From: Pseudomonadota bacterium
GTDB taxonomy: Bacteria > Pseudomonadota > Alphaproteobacteria > Rhodospirillales > Magnetospirillaceae
Direction: 5' to 3'
Assembly: GCA_021848545.1 (NCBI GenBank)
Contig: JAJZUL010000015.1
Coordinates: 1 to 62,438, forward strand
Length of the DNA stretch: 62,438 nt
The notes below the pieces were generated by a model, which ran no database searches, had not been told where the DNA came from, and saw nothing but the letters and a program-made list of their open reading frames with translations. This document shows positions 1 through 8,149 of the stretch, piece by piece. Within the stretch, counting starts at the first letter, position 1. Every line of letters starts with the position of its first letter. A program made the translations under genes and the position numbers.

Positions 1-106
1 TATCCTCGCTTGCGCTCCGAGGCCCCGATGGAGCCTCTCCGCACGCTGCGGCGGCCTCAACGGCCTAGTCGCTCCGCTCCAACGCGCCTTCACCCGATTA
101 CCCTGG
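1..106 (+). repeat. Family A miniature element, right part
   Basis: Right-hand part of dispersed family A, cut by the window edge. It ends in TTCACCCGATTACCCTGG (89-106), the right terminal inverted repeat also seen at 6401-6418. The interior (GCACGCTGCGGCGGCC and onward) matches the copies near 15.7 kb and 57.1 kb. It does not code for a convincing protein. The left end and any target duplication lie outside the window. Confidence 0.8.
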
Positions 107-125
107 CGCCAACGCCAAACCAACC

Positions 126-248
126 CGCGACCTGCGGCACCCGGAGGCGGCGCCAGCCGCCGACTATGCGCGTTGAGCGCGCCGGAGCGAGCGGTAGCGA
201 GCGAGGATAAGCCAAGCGCGAGCGCCGGCGTTGAGGCCCAACCAACAA
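126..248 (+). repeat. Family B structured repeat, full copy
   Basis: Copy of the family found three times upstream of dnaN and once at the window's right edge. It has the same series of small inverted repeats: GGCGGC-GCCA-GCCGCC near 142-157, the GCGCG/CGCGC stem, and the GAGGATAAGCCAAGCG block followed by AGCGCCGGCG. It begins about 20 bp after the end of a family A element. Short open frames across it are by-products of the composition. Confidence 0.75.
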
Positions 249-254
249 ACCAGC

Positions 255-362
255 GACGACTATGCGCCCGTAGCGGAGCGGAGCACCAAGACCGGCACGC
301 CGGAGCGAGCGCAAGCGAGCGAGGATAAGCCAAGCGCGAGCGCCGGCGTTTGAGGCCAACCA
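255..362 (+). repeat. Family B repeat, diverged second copy
   Basis: A second, shortened family B copy directly after the first. It keeps CGACTATGCGCC, the CGGAGCGAGCGCAAGCGAGC stretch, GAGGATAAGCCAAGCGCGAG and GCCGGCG-TTGAGGCCAACC, but has lost the first GGCGGC hairpin. With the family A end and the first copy, it fills the gap before the NUDIX gene. I see no gene in 1-405. Confidence 0.65.
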
Positions 363-405
363 AAAACTTGACCAACCCCCCCGCCGCCCGCACCCTGAAC
401 GGGCA

Positions 406-1260
406 ATGAGCTATCTTGACCATATCGCCGCCTGCAACGCCCACGATCTCGACAAATTCCGCCCCTTCGACGTGGCGGGACGGCAGATCGGCTGGGTCCG
501 TCACGACGTCGCCGGCTGGCTGGCCGACCAGCCCGATATTTTCGCCGTCGCCCCCGACCGGGTGAGCCTGACGGCCGGTCTGGAAAGCCCGGCCGCCCGC
601 AGCGCCGCCATGGACAAGGCGATCCTGCGGCTGGCGGAGGAACACGGCACGCCCCGGCCCCGCGGCGAGCGTTACGCGGTCGCCGGCCGTTGGGGCGACG
701 ATCCGGTGATGACCATCGACCGGGCCGTGGTGTCCCTGTTCGGCGTGCGCGCCTATGGGGTTCACATGAACGGCTATGTTCAAGGGCCGGATGGTCCCTT
801 GTTGTGGATCGGTCGCCGGGCGCCGGACAAAAGGATAGCGCCGAACCAGTTGGACAACATGGTGGCCGGCGGCCAACCCGGCCATCTGGGCCTGATGGAC
901 AATCTGGTCAAGGAGGCGGCGGAAGAGGCGGATATCCCCGAATCCCTGGCGCGGACCGCCCGCCCGGTGGGCACCGTGTCCTATTGCCTCGAGGATGAAT
1001 GGGGCCTGAAACCGGATCTGATGTTCTGCTACGATCTGGCGGTGCCCGAGGATTTCGTTCCCCACAACACCGACGGCGAGATGGCCGACTTCCGCCTGAT
1101 GCCGGTGGCGGAAGTGGCGGAACGGGTGCGCGACACCGCCGATTTCAAATACAACGTCAATCTGGTCATCATCGACTTCCTGATCCGCCACGGCATCCTG
1201 TCGCCGGACCGGGAACCCGATTACGCGGCCATCATCCGCGGCTTGCACCGCGGATGGTGA
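406..1260 (+). CDS. DUF4743 domain NUDIX hydrolase
   Basis: A 284-residue protein with the two-part layout of the DUF4743/NUDIX family. The N-terminal ~120 residues are the DUF4743-like region. The C-terminal half is a NUDIX fold whose box can be read at about residues 151-175 (GGQPG...KEAAEEAD), giving the acidic metal-binding pair. Relatives hydrolyse nucleoside-diphosphate derivatives and resemble the NUDIX part of fungal thiamine pyrophosphokinase; the substrate here is not known. ATG at 406 follows the repeat block, with no clear strong ribosome binding site. It stands alone and converges with the aldolase gene. Confidence 0.85.
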   Translation: MSYLDHIAACNAHDLDKFRPFDVAGRQIGWVRHDVAGWLADQPDIFAVAPDRVSLTAGLESPAARSAAMDKAILRLAEEHGTPRPRGERYAVAGRWGDDPVMTIDRAVVSLFGVRAYGVHMNGYVQGPDGPLLWIGRRAPDKRIAPNQLDNMVAGGQPGHLGLMDNLVKEAAEEADIPESLARTARPVGTVSYCLEDEWGLKPDLMFCYDLAVPEDFVPHNTDGEMADFRLMPVAEVAERVRDTADFKYNVNLVIIDFLIRHGILSPDREPDYAAIIRGLHRGW

Positions 1261-1295
1261 TCAAGGTCCGCCGCGGTTTGCACCGCGGATGGTGA
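1237..1295 (+). repeat. 24-bp direct repeat over NUDIX stop codon
   Basis: The last 24 bases of the NUDIX gene (1237-1260), including the stop codon, recur at 1272-1295 with one C/T difference. Spacing is 35 bp. This looks like a small tandem duplication left by slippage at the gene's 3' end. Each copy also holds an inverted pair, CCGCGG...CCGCGG. Confidence 0.7.
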
Positions 1296-1301
1296 CCCCC
1301 G

Positions 1302-3353
1302 TCACCTCAGGCTGGCTTCGATATTGCCGCCATCGACGGTGACGGTGCAGGCGGTGGTCTTGGCGGCACCGGCCAGCCAGACGAAGGCGTCGGCCACATC
1401 CTCGGCGGTGACCTCCCGGCCCAGCAGATTGCCGCCCAGATAGTCCCGCACCGAGACGCCGCGCGCCTTGGCCCGGCTTTCGATCATGTCGTCGGTCAGA
1501 AGGCCGGAGCGGATGCGGTCGGCATTGACCGCATTGGCGCGGATACCGTCGCGGCCGTGATCGAGGGCGTATTGCTTCATCAGGAACAGGGTCGCCGCCT
1601 TGGGCAGGCCGTAGGGGCCGAACGCCTTGCCGGGATTGAGGGCCTGTTTGGAGGTGTTGAACAGCAGGCAGCCGCCGGTCCCCTGCGCCTTCATCACCCG
1701 CACCGCATTGGCGGCGACGGTCTGATGGGCGAAGAAATTCAGCTCGAAGGAGCGGCGCAGCACCGAATCCTCCAGATCGCCGATGGCGCCCTGCCAGGCG
1801 GCGCCGGCATTGGACACCACCACGTCCACCCCGCCGAAAACCGACGCGATGACATCGAAGGCGGCCCGCACCAGGGCCGGGTCGGTGACGTCGCAGCCCA
1901 CGCCGATGGCGCGGCCGCCGCAGCGTTCGGCCACCTGCCGGGCGGCGTCGGGATCGACGTCGATGACGGCGACCTCGGCCCCCTGGCGGGCAAAGGCGAT
2001 GGCGGTGGCGGCGCCGATGCCCGATCCGCCGCCGGTGACCGCCACGATCCGCCGCGCCATGGGCTTTTCACCGCCCTTGCCCAGCTTGGCCTGTTCCAGC
2101 GACCAATATTCCATTTCGAACAGATCGGCCTCGGGCAGCGGCGCGAACCGGCCCACCGCCTCGGCGTCGGTGATGGTTTCCACCGTGTTTTCGGCGATAT
2201 CGGCGGCGATGGCGGCGTCCTTTTTCGACGCGCCCACCCCGAACAGGCCCAGGCCGGGCACCAGCACCAGACGCGGCACCGGGTCCAGCTCGACCTTGGG
2301 CGGATTGCGGCCCTGGTTGTTGCGGGCGAAATAGGCGTGATAGCGCTCGTGAAAGGCGGCGATGGTGGCGCCCGCCGTTTCCCGCCAGCGATCGAGATTC
2401 CCCGCTTCCGGCGCCGGCAGGATCACCGGCCAGTTCTTGGTGCGGATGGTATGGTCGGGGGTGACGACGCCGGCCTGGGCGTAGCGCGCGACCTCTTCGC
2501 CGCCGACATAGGCGGTGATGGCGTCGCTGGTGCGGAAATCCAGCACCCAGCGCCGCCAATCGTCGCCCTTGGCCTGGGCCAGGGCGCCGCGGATCAGGGG
2601 CGCCACCTCGGCGACGGAGGCGATGGAGGCCGGCAGCGACGCCGGCACGAAGACCGGGCGGCGGCCTTTTTCCAGACGGGCCTCGGCCATGGAGACCTTG
2701 GCGATCATCCGCTCATAGGCTTCGCGGGCATCCGCGCCGAAGGTGAAGATGCCGTGCTTGACCAGGATCAGCCCTTCGACCGAAGGGTCCCGTTCATAGA
2801 TTTCGGCGGCCTTCCTGGCCAGCTGGAAGCCGGGCATGATGTAGGGCACGTAGCCCATGCGATCGCCCCAGACCTCGCGGCACAGGGCTTCGCCGTCGGG
2901 CTGGTCGGTCAGGGACAGCACCGCCGTCGAATGGGTGTGGTCGATATAGGTATGGGGCAGAAAGGCGTGCAGCAGGGTTTCCACCGACGGGTTGGGCGCG
3001 GTGGAATCGAGCAGATTGCCGCGCTGGACATTGACCATGTCCTCGTCCGACAGACGTTCCAGCCGGCGCAGCTTCATCAGCGGCGCCTGGCGCACCGCCG
3101 GCAGGCCGGCGGGCTCGATGGTGGCCATGTCCCAGCCCGAGCCCTTGACGCACAGGACATCGACCTCGTCGCCCAACAGATCGACGGCCTTGGTCTTGAC
3201 CGAGGTATTGCCGCCGCCATGCAGCACCAGCCGGGGATCGGCGCCGAGAAGACGGGTGGTGTAGACCCGCAGGGCCAGGTCGCGGTTGACGGCGGGCGCG
3301 TAGCGGGCGACCAGCGCCTCGGCCTCGTCGTTCGACCAACGGGATTTCATCAT
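1302..3353 (-). CDS. Fused class II aldolase / short-chain dehydrogenase
   Basis: A 683-residue two-domain enzyme. The N-terminal ~400 residues form a class II (zinc) sugar-phosphate aldolase: HTHST and the later KHGIF supply the metal-binding histidines. The C-terminal ~260 residues form a Rossmann short-chain dehydrogenase with TGGGSGIG and the active-site YGLPK. Length and order match the family annotated as bifunctional rhamnulose-1-phosphate aldolase/dehydrogenase. The ATG at 3353 overlaps the mtnA stop as ATGA, so the two are coupled. With MtnA as partner, the likely substrate is a 5-substituted ribulose-1-phosphate (5-methylthio- or 5-deoxy-), cleaved to DHAP plus an aldehyde that the second domain would oxidise or reduce. 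That role is inference; rhamnulose-1-phosphate remains possible. Confidence 0.85.
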   Translation of the reverse strand: MMKSRWSNDEAEALVARYAPAVNRDLALRVYTTRLLGADPRLVLHGGGNTSVKTKAVDLLGDEVDVLCVKGSGWDMATIEPAGLPAVRQAPLMKLRRLERLSDEDMVNVQRGNLLDSTAPNPSVETLLHAFLPHTYIDHTHSTAVLSLTDQPDGEALCREVWGDRMGYVPYIMPGFQLARKAAEIYERDPSVEGLILVKHGIFTFGADAREAYERMIAKVSMAEARLEKGRRPVFVPASLPASIASVAEVAPLIRGALAQAKGDDWRRWVLDFRTSDAITAYVGGEEVARYAQAGVVTPDHTIRTKNWPVILPAPEAGNLDRWRETAGATIAAFHERYHAYFARNNQGRNPPKVELDPVPRLVLVPGLGLFGVGASKKDAAIAADIAENTVETITDAEAVGRFAPLPEADLFEMEYWSLEQAKLGKGGEKPMARRIVAVTGGGSGIGAATAIAFARQGAEVAVIDVDPDAARQVAERCGGRAIGVGCDVTDPALVRAAFDVIASVFGGVDVVVSNAGAAWQGAIGDLEDSVLRRSFELNFFAHQTVAANAVRVMKAQGTGGCLLFNTSKQALNPGKAFGPYGLPKAATLFLMKQYALDHGRDGIRANAVNADRIRSGLLTDDMIESRAKARGVSVRDYLGGNLLGREVTAEDVADAFVWLAGAAKTTACTVTVDGGNIEASLR

Positions 3354-4456
3354 TTGCCTCCGGCGCGTTCGGGATACAGGGATGCCAGCCCTTCGGCGCT
3401 GGCGGGGCACAGCCCGCGTTCGGTGATCAGCCAGGTGACGAGACGGGCGGGGGTGACGTCAAAGGCGTAATTGCCCGCCGGCGACCCGTCGGGAACCAGT
3501 TGCACCGTGGCGATTTCGCCGCTCGCCGTCTTGCCGGCGATATGGGTCATTTCCGCGGCGGAGCGCTGCTCGATGGGAATTTCCCTGATCCCGTCGGCCA
3601 CAGTCCAATCGATGGTGGGGCCGGGCAGGGCGACGGTAAAGGGAACGCCGTTGTCCCTGGCGGCCAGGGCCTTCAGATAGGTGCCGATCTTGTTGCAGAC
3701 GTCGCCGGTCCGGGTGGTGCGGTCGGTGCCGACGATGACCAGATCGACCAGACCGTGCTGCATCAGATGGCCGCCGGCATTGTCGGCGATCACCGTATGG
3801 GGCACGCCGTGCCAGTTCAGTTCGCGGGCGGTAAGGGAAGCGCCCTGGTTGCGCGGGCGGGTTTCGTCCACCCAGACATGGACGGGAAGGCCGGCGTCGA
3901 ACGCCTTGTAGATCGGCGCCAGCGCGGTGCCCCAATCGACGGTGGCCAGCCAGCCGGCATTGCAATGGGTCAGGATGTTGATCCGCTCGGCCCCCGCCGC
4001 CCGGCGCCGCTCCCAGATCTCCTTGATCAGGGTCAGCCCGTGATCGCCGATGGCGGAATTGATGGCCACGTCCTCGTCGCAGATTTCGGCCGCCCGACTC
4101 ATGGCGGCCCCGCCGCGGTCGGACTCGCGCAGCGGCAACAGGGCCGCCAGCATGGTATCCAGCGCCCATTTCAGATTGATGGCGGTGGGCCGGGTGGCGT
4201 GCAGGGTGGCGTAGGCCTTGCGCAGGGCCGCCTCGCTCGCATCGGCGCGGGCGGCCAGCGCCATGCCGTAGGCGGCGGTGGCGCCGATCAGGGGCGCGCC
4301 GCGCACCCACATGTCGGCGATGGCCCGCGCCGCGTCATCGACGGTTTCCAGCCGGACGGTGGCGAAGACATGGGGCAGACAGGTCTGGTCGATGATCTCG
4401 ACGGCGCCGTCGGCGGCCGGCCAGATGGTGCGATAGGAAACGCCGTCGATTTTCAT
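3350..4456 (-). CDS. mtnA: S-methyl-5-thioribose-1-phosphate isomerase
   Basis: A 368-residue MtnA/eIF2B-like isomerase converting methylthioribose-1-phosphate (and often 5-deoxyribose-1-phosphate) to the ribulose form. The catalytic cysteine lies in ILTHCNAG and the catalytic aspartate in [12 protein letters not shown], both in the expected spacing. Length is normal for the family. It is first in a two-gene operon: its TGA overlaps the ATG of the aldolase/dehydrogenase. No mtnK, mtnP, mtnB, mtnC or mtnD lies nearby. The pairing with an aldolase suggests the DHAP shunt known from Rhodospirillum rubrum rather than the full methionine salvage cycle. Confidence 0.92.
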   Translation of the reverse strand: MKIDGVSYRTIWPAADGAVEIIDQTCLPHVFATVRLETVDDAARAIADMWVRGAPLIGATAAYGMALAARADASEAALRKAYATLHATRPTAINLKWALDTMLAALLPLRESDRGGAAMSRAAEICDEDVAINSAIGDHGLTLIKEIWERRRAAGAERINILTHCNAGWLATVDWGTALAPIYKAFDAGLPVHVWVDETRPRNQGASLTARELNWHGVPHTVIADNAGGHLMQHGLVDLVIVGTDRTTRTGDVCNKIGTYLKALAARDNGVPFTVALPGPTIDWTVADGIREIPIEQRSAAEMTHIAGKTASGEIATVQLVPDGSPAGNYAFDVTPARLVTWLITERGLCPASAEGLASLYPERAGGK

Positions 4457-4508
4457 GCCGAATCACCTCCACCATGGGACGGCTGCACATTAGGCAATGT
4501 CCCCGGTC

Positions 4509-4537
4509 TTGAAAAGCGATCGCGGCTGGGATAGATG
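4509..4537 (+). promoter_or_regulatory. Candidate sigma-70 promoter of tRNA-Leu
   Basis: TTGAAA at 4509-4514 and TAGATG at 4532-4537 are separated by 17 bp, a standard -35/-10 layout. The tRNA begins 21 bp after the -10. It faces away from mtnA, which starts at 4456 on the other strand. Assigned by eye from consensus and position only. Confidence 0.5.
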
Positions 4538-4558
4538 TCGGCATCCGCGAGGAGGAGC

Positions 4559-4643
4559 GCCCGTCTGTCGGAATTGGTAGACGAACACGACTCAAAATCG
4601 TGCGCCGCAAGGCATCCCGGTTCGAGTCCGGGGACGGGCACCA
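4559..4643 (+). tRNA. tRNA-Leu (anticodon CAA)
   Basis: Complete class II tRNA of 85 nt with the CCA end encoded. The acceptor pairs GCCCGTC (4559-4565) with GACGGGC (4633-4639), then A-CCA. The anticodon stem CACGA/TCGTG encloses loop CTCAAAA, giving anticodon CAA, which reads UUG. A long variable arm and the T-loop GGTTCGAGTCC are present. A broken integrase lies 104 bp downstream, so this gene was probably used as an integration site. Confidence 0.97.
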
Positions 4644-4691
4644 CCGCAAGATCAATGGGTTGGAAAAACCCGCCGACGAGCGATTGCTTAG

Positions 4692-4723
4692 TTTTTGGGG
4701 TTTTTGGGGACAATCTGGGGACA
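4692..4723 (+). repeat. Short direct repeats, possible integrase arm sites
   Basis: Two abutting TTTTTGGGG units (4692-4700 and 4701-4709) are followed by GGGGACA twice (4706-4712 and 4717-4723, one helical turn apart). They lie between the tRNA-Leu 3' end and the integrase remnant. That is where recombinase-binding repeats would be expected at an attachment site. The function is inferred from position and pattern only. Confidence 0.4.
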
Positions 4724-4746
4724 GGGGGCTATTCCGGGACTCCCCC

Positions 4747-5130
4747 GTGGCTCGCGGCAAGCGCCCCATCTTTGAACGGTTGTCGGATGACGGCCGTCTC
4801 TTGGGCTATCAGGTCAATATCCGCAAACGGGGATTTCCCACGGTCAGCCGCCAGTTCCAGCGCGCGGCGGAGAAGACCGGCTGTGTCGGTCCGCACTTTC
4901 ACCACCTCCGGCATGAAGCCACCTCGCGCTTTTTCGAGCGTGGCCTCGACGTGATGAAGGCGGCGGCGATCACCGGGCACAAGACGCTTCAGATGTTGAA
5001 GCGGTACACCCATCTGCGGGCGAAGGAACGGGCGGCGATGTCGGCGGCCGGCGCGGCGGGGTGGTATGAGACGTCCAGGTTACGCCCGCACGCCGGAGAT
5101 GTGGTCGGCGGCCATGCCGTGGGCCAATAG
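4747..5130 (+). pseudogene. Tyrosine recombinase (integrase) remnant
   Basis: The frame from a GTG at 4747 holds pieces of a phage-type tyrosine recombinase. First comes an N-terminal strand typical of tRNA-targeting integrases (GYQVNIRKRGFPTVSRQF). Directly after it is the C-terminal catalytic end: HHLRHEATSRFF with the second catalytic arginine, GHKT with the histidine, and LKRYTHLR with the nucleophile tyrosine. About 200 residues between them are missing, including the core-binding domain and the first catalytic arginine and lysine, so the enzyme cannot be active. The frame stays open across the junction, as after an in-frame deletion. Its 3' end overlaps the tail of the convergent reductase gene by about 50 bp, which fits decay. 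Confidence 0.8.
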
Positions 5131-6099
5131 CCAGGCTTTGCCGGCCGACAAAAAGGAATAGGGACCGGCGATATAGGCGTCGTAGCCCGACAGATCCGGA
5201 TAAGTCCGGGCGATCTCCTCGAACGCGTCATGCACATTGGCCTCGGTAACCGACGGCTTGACCAACTCGGTGTAGCGGAAGGTGTCCAGCGCGTCGGCCC
5301 AGGAGCGGCATTGGTTGGCCCGGTAATGACCCGTGCCGGACGGATGGGTGGCCAACCAGTAGAGATGGATCGGGTCGGACTGTTCCAGAGCCATGGCATG
5401 CTGGATCAGACTGGCCACCTGGGCGAAGCCGCTATTGCAGGCCAGGAACAGGATCGGCCGGGTGGAATCCTCGTTCAGGACGAAATCGCCGAACGGTCCG
5501 TTCACCTCCACCGTCTCACCGGTGCGCATGCCGGCGAAAACCTTTTCGGCAAAGGGATCGTCGGGGATATTGCGGACATGGAATTCCAGCCGGTTGCCGT
5601 CGCAGGGGCAGGACGCGACCGGATATTCCCCATCCGCCTCGCCGATGCTGACATGGACCCACTGGCCGGCCATGAAGCGCAATTGATTGGAGCGCGGGGT
5701 CTGGACCTGCAGCAGCGTCACCTTGTCGGTCAGCGCCGAAACGGTGCGCACCTTCGTGGGGATGGTCTGGTGAGGGATATCTTCGGGGCGCCGCGCCTCG
5801 TTTGCGTCGATGACCAGATCGGAGGCCGGCGCATGGCAACACATCAACACATAACCGGCGCTCTTTTCCGCGTCGGTGAAATGGTAGTCGTACGGATGCA
5901 CGGGCACCGTCTCTCCGGAAACGATACGCGCCCTGCACAGTCCGCAATTGCCCGTGCTGCATCCGTAATTGACGGAAAGACCGGCATGGAGCGCGGCTTC
6001 CAGAATCGTGTCCGATCCATGGATCTCGAAATCACGACCACTTTGCAGCATATGGGCGCGGGCCGAACCCGCGCGCGATCCGTCACTCGTCACGTCCAT
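5080..6099 (-). CDS. [2Fe-2S] ferredoxin-linked flavin reductase
   Basis: A 339-residue electron-transfer protein. A plant-type [2Fe-2S] domain with Cys47, Cys52, Cys55 and Cys87/88 (YGCSTGNCGLC, LMCCHA) is followed by an FAD-binding barrel and a C-terminal NAD(P)H-binding domain. The order matches the reductases of ring oxygenases and CDP-6-deoxyglucoseen-type reductases. The usual FAD-contact motif RxYS reads EYPVAS here, a notable departure. No oxygenase or sugar-modifying gene is adjacent, so its partner is unknown. The C-terminus is short of the usual end and overlaps an integrase relic, so the tail may have been altered by that insertion. Confidence 0.8.
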   Translation of the reverse strand: MDVTSDGSRAGSARAHMLQSGRDFEIHGSDTILEAALHAGLSVNYGCSTGNCGLCRARIVSGETVPVHPYDYHFTDAEKSAGYVLMCCHAPASDLVIDANEARRPEDIPHQTIPTKVRTVSALTDKVTLLQVQTPRSNQLRFMAGQWVHVSIGEADGEYPVASCPCDGNRLEFHVRNIPDDPFAEKVFAGMRTGETVEVNGPFGDFVLNEDSTRPILFLACNSGFAQVASLIQHAMALEQSDPIHLYWLATHPSGTGHYRANQCRSWADALDTFRYTELVKPSVTEANVHDAFEEIARTYPDLSGYDAYIAGPYSFLSAGKAWLLAHGMAADHISGVRA

Positions 6100-6261
6100 C
6101 CCCTTCCCGCCAAACCCGTTCCAACCAATGTGGGGCGTTCCCCGTTCGGATCACAGGGGTTCCGAAATCTCGATCAGGCTGCCGGCGCCCCCGTTTCGAT
6201 CCACGCGGCAAAACGGCGACCGGATGACCCCGCCACGACCGGGGAAAGGCCCGCCGCTCAC

Positions 6262-6418
6262 CCAGGGGAATCGGGTGAACCCGCTTCCCCTGCATTATGT
6301 GTGTTTCCCTCAATCGCCGGGCGGTCGCGTCCGCGCCCTTGGCTATCCTCGCTTGCGCTGCGGCGGCCTCAACGGCCTAGTCGCTCCGCTCCAACGCGCC
6401 TTCACCCGATTACCCTGG
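6262..6418 (+). mobile_element. Family A miniature element with 8-bp target duplication
   Basis: A 157-bp non-coding element. The left end CCAGGGGAATCGGGTGAA (6262-6279) and the right end TTCACCCGATTACCCTGG (6401-6418) are inverted repeats matching at 17 of 18 positions. CCGCTCAC lies directly outside both ends (6254-6261 and 6419-6426), a perfect 8-bp target duplication. The right duplicate contains the TGA stop of the alcohol dehydrogenase, so the insertion hit the stop codon and restored it. There is no transposase; it would be moved in trans. The interior is shorter than in other copies by about 30 bp. The rest of the gap 6100-6422 holds nothing recognisable. Confidence 0.85.
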
Positions 6419-6422
6419 CCGC

Positions 6423-7472
6423 TCACCCCATCGAGGCGACGTCGATGACGAAGCGGTATTTGATGTCGCTTTTCAGCATGCGCTCGTAGGCTTCGTCGAT
6501 CTTTTGCGCCGGAATGGTCTCGATATCGGCGACGATATTGTGCTTGGCGCAGAAATCGAGCATTTCCTGGGTTTCCGGCAGACCGCCGATCAGCGAGCCG
6601 GCGATGGATTTGCGACCGAAGATCAGCGGGAACACGCCCGGCGACGGATGGGGATGATCGGGCGCGCCCACCAGGCACAGGGTGCCGTCGCGCTTCAGCA
6701 GGGCGATGTAATCATCGAGCGTATGGCTGGCCGCCACCGTGTCGAGGATGAAATCGAAGCGCCCCGTCTGGGCCTTCATCTGTTCGGGGTCCTTGGAAAT
6801 CACCACCTCGTCGGCCCCCAGGCGATGGGCGTCGGCGCGTTTGCTTTCCGAGGTGGTGAAGGCCACCGTATGGGCGCCCATGGCGTGGGCGATCTTGATG
6901 CCCATATGGCCGAGGCCGCCGATGCCGACGATGCCCACCCGCTTGCCCGGCCCCGCCTGCCAGTGGCGCAACGGCGAATAGGTGGTGATGCCGGCGCACA
7001 GCAGCGGCGCCACCGCCGCCAATTGCTCCTTGGGGTGGCCGATCTTCAGCACGAATCGCTCGGTGACGACGATGCGCTGGGAGTAGCCGCCCAGGGTATG
7101 GCCGGGCGCGTCGGGGGTCGGCGAATTGTAGGTTCCCGTCCAGCCGTTCTCGCAATATTGTTCCAGCCCCTCGTCGCAGGACTCGCAATGCTGGCAGGAA
7201 TCGACCAGGCAGCCGACGCCGACGGTATCGCCGACCTTGAATCGGGTGACCTGATTGCCAACCGCCGTCACCTGGCCGACGATCTCGTGGCCGGGAACGC
7301 AAGGATAGTGGGTGCCGGGCCATTCGGAACGGACGGTGTGAAGGTCGGAATGGCAGATGCCGCAAAAGGCGATGTCGATCTGGACATCCAGGGGGCCGGG
7401 AGCGCGGCGCTGAATGGCGAGGGGCTCCATGGGCTTGTCGGCGCCGTGGGCGCCATAGGCTTTGGTGGTCAT
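6423..7472 (-). CDS. Zinc-dependent NADP alcohol dehydrogenase (YahK/CAD type)
   Basis: A 349-residue medium-chain alcohol/aldehyde dehydrogenase. The catalytic zinc site is visible as CGICHSDLH and PGHE. The structural zinc cysteines lie in CQHCESCDEGLEQYC. The cofactor-binding motif GIGGLGHMG is intact, followed by a CAD-type C-terminal half. Members reduce a broad range of aldehydes with NADPH. The ATG at 7472 starts the conserved N-terminus; longer upstream reading is not conserved in type. Its stop codon lies inside the 8-bp target duplication of the family A element. It diverges from the rhodanese gene across 128 bp. Confidence 0.92.
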   Translation of the reverse strand: MTTKAYGAHGADKPMEPLAIQRRAPGPLDVQIDIAFCGICHSDLHTVRSEWPGTHYPCVPGHEIVGQVTAVGNQVTRFKVGDTVGVGCLVDSCQHCESCDEGLEQYCENGWTGTYNSPTPDAPGHTLGGYSQRIVVTERFVLKIGHPKEQLAAVAPLLCAGITTYSPLRHWQAGPGKRVGIVGIGGLGHMGIKIAHAMGAHTVAFTTSESKRADAHRLGADEVVISKDPEQMKAQTGRFDFILDTVAASHTLDDYIALLKRDGTLCLVGAPDHPHPSPGVFPLIFGRKSIAGSLIGGLPETQEMLDFCAKHNIVADIETIPAQKIDEAYERMLKSDIKYRFVIDVASMG

Positions 7473-7600
7473 GCTCCGTCTCCCGGATTGTGGGAAGCGG
7501 AGTCTCACATGGGGCCGGACTGAGAGCAAGGGGGGGATGGCAATGGCGCCGTCCGCTCCTATCTTCCTTGAAGGAACAGTGTCTTGTTGGAGAATTCAGA

Positions 7601-7981
7601 ATGTCTGTAAGCGTTAAGGCCTTGCTCGACGCCGCTCATGCCTTGGTCCCGCGCATGGCGCCGGACGAGGCCCGCAAACATATGGCCGAAAGCGACGCGC
7701 TGGTGGTCGATGTGCGCGATTCCCACGAGGTCGCCCAGACCGGAAAGGTCAAGGGCGCCATCAACGTATCGCGCGGCATGATCGAATTCCGTGCCGATGC
7801 GACCACGCCCTTTTACGAACCCGCCTTTCGCAAGGAACGCATGATCCTGCTTTATTGCGCGTCCGGCGGGCGTTCGGCCCTGGTCGGCAAGGTGCTGAAG
7901 GATATGGGGTACGGACAGGTCCACAATATCGGCGGTTTCAAGGACGCCGCCGCCGCCGGCCTGGAAATCGAGCCGGCCTAA
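7601..7981 (+). CDS. Rhodanese-domain protein
   Basis: A single-domain rhodanese of 126 residues. The active-site loop reads YCASGGRSAL, with the persulfide-carrying cysteine at about residue 85, and VVDVRDSHE marks the N-terminal signature. Such proteins pass sulfane sulfur or detoxify cyanide in the cytoplasm. The ATG at 7601 gives the typical start MSVSVKAL. No sulfur-metabolism genes flank it. It converges with argB across a strong hairpin. Confidence 0.9.
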   Translation: MSVSVKALLDAAHALVPRMAPDEARKHMAESDALVVDVRDSHEVAQTGKVKGAINVSRGMIEFRADATTPFYEPAFRKERMILLYCASGGRSALVGKVLKDMGYGQVHNIGGFKDAAAAGLEIEPA

Positions 7982-8091
7982 CGATTCGACAGAGCCGCCA
8001 GCGCCGGTGGAAGGCGAACGCTATCCGCCGGCATGGCGGCGGACTTCTCCAAGGCCGGCCCGTAGTCGTGGCCGAGCCTCATGCCGCCCGG

Positions 8092-8130
8092 CCCGCTGGA
8101 CGATACGGCCTTGCCGTATCGTCCAGCGGG
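8092..8130. terminator. Bidirectional hairpin between rhodanese and argB
   Basis: A perfect 17-bp inverted repeat (8092-8108 and 8114-8130) with a 5-nt loop CCTTG lies between two convergent genes. It would act as a terminator in both directions. There is no T-run, which is common for high-GC alphaproteobacteria. Confidence 0.75.
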
Positions 8131-8149
8131 CGCGCTTGCGCGGTGACGG

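Noticed and set aside
1557-3470. Long plus-strand open frame opposite the aldolase/dehydrogenase
   Set aside because: Same compositional artefact; the minus-strand gene has clear catalytic motifs in both domains.
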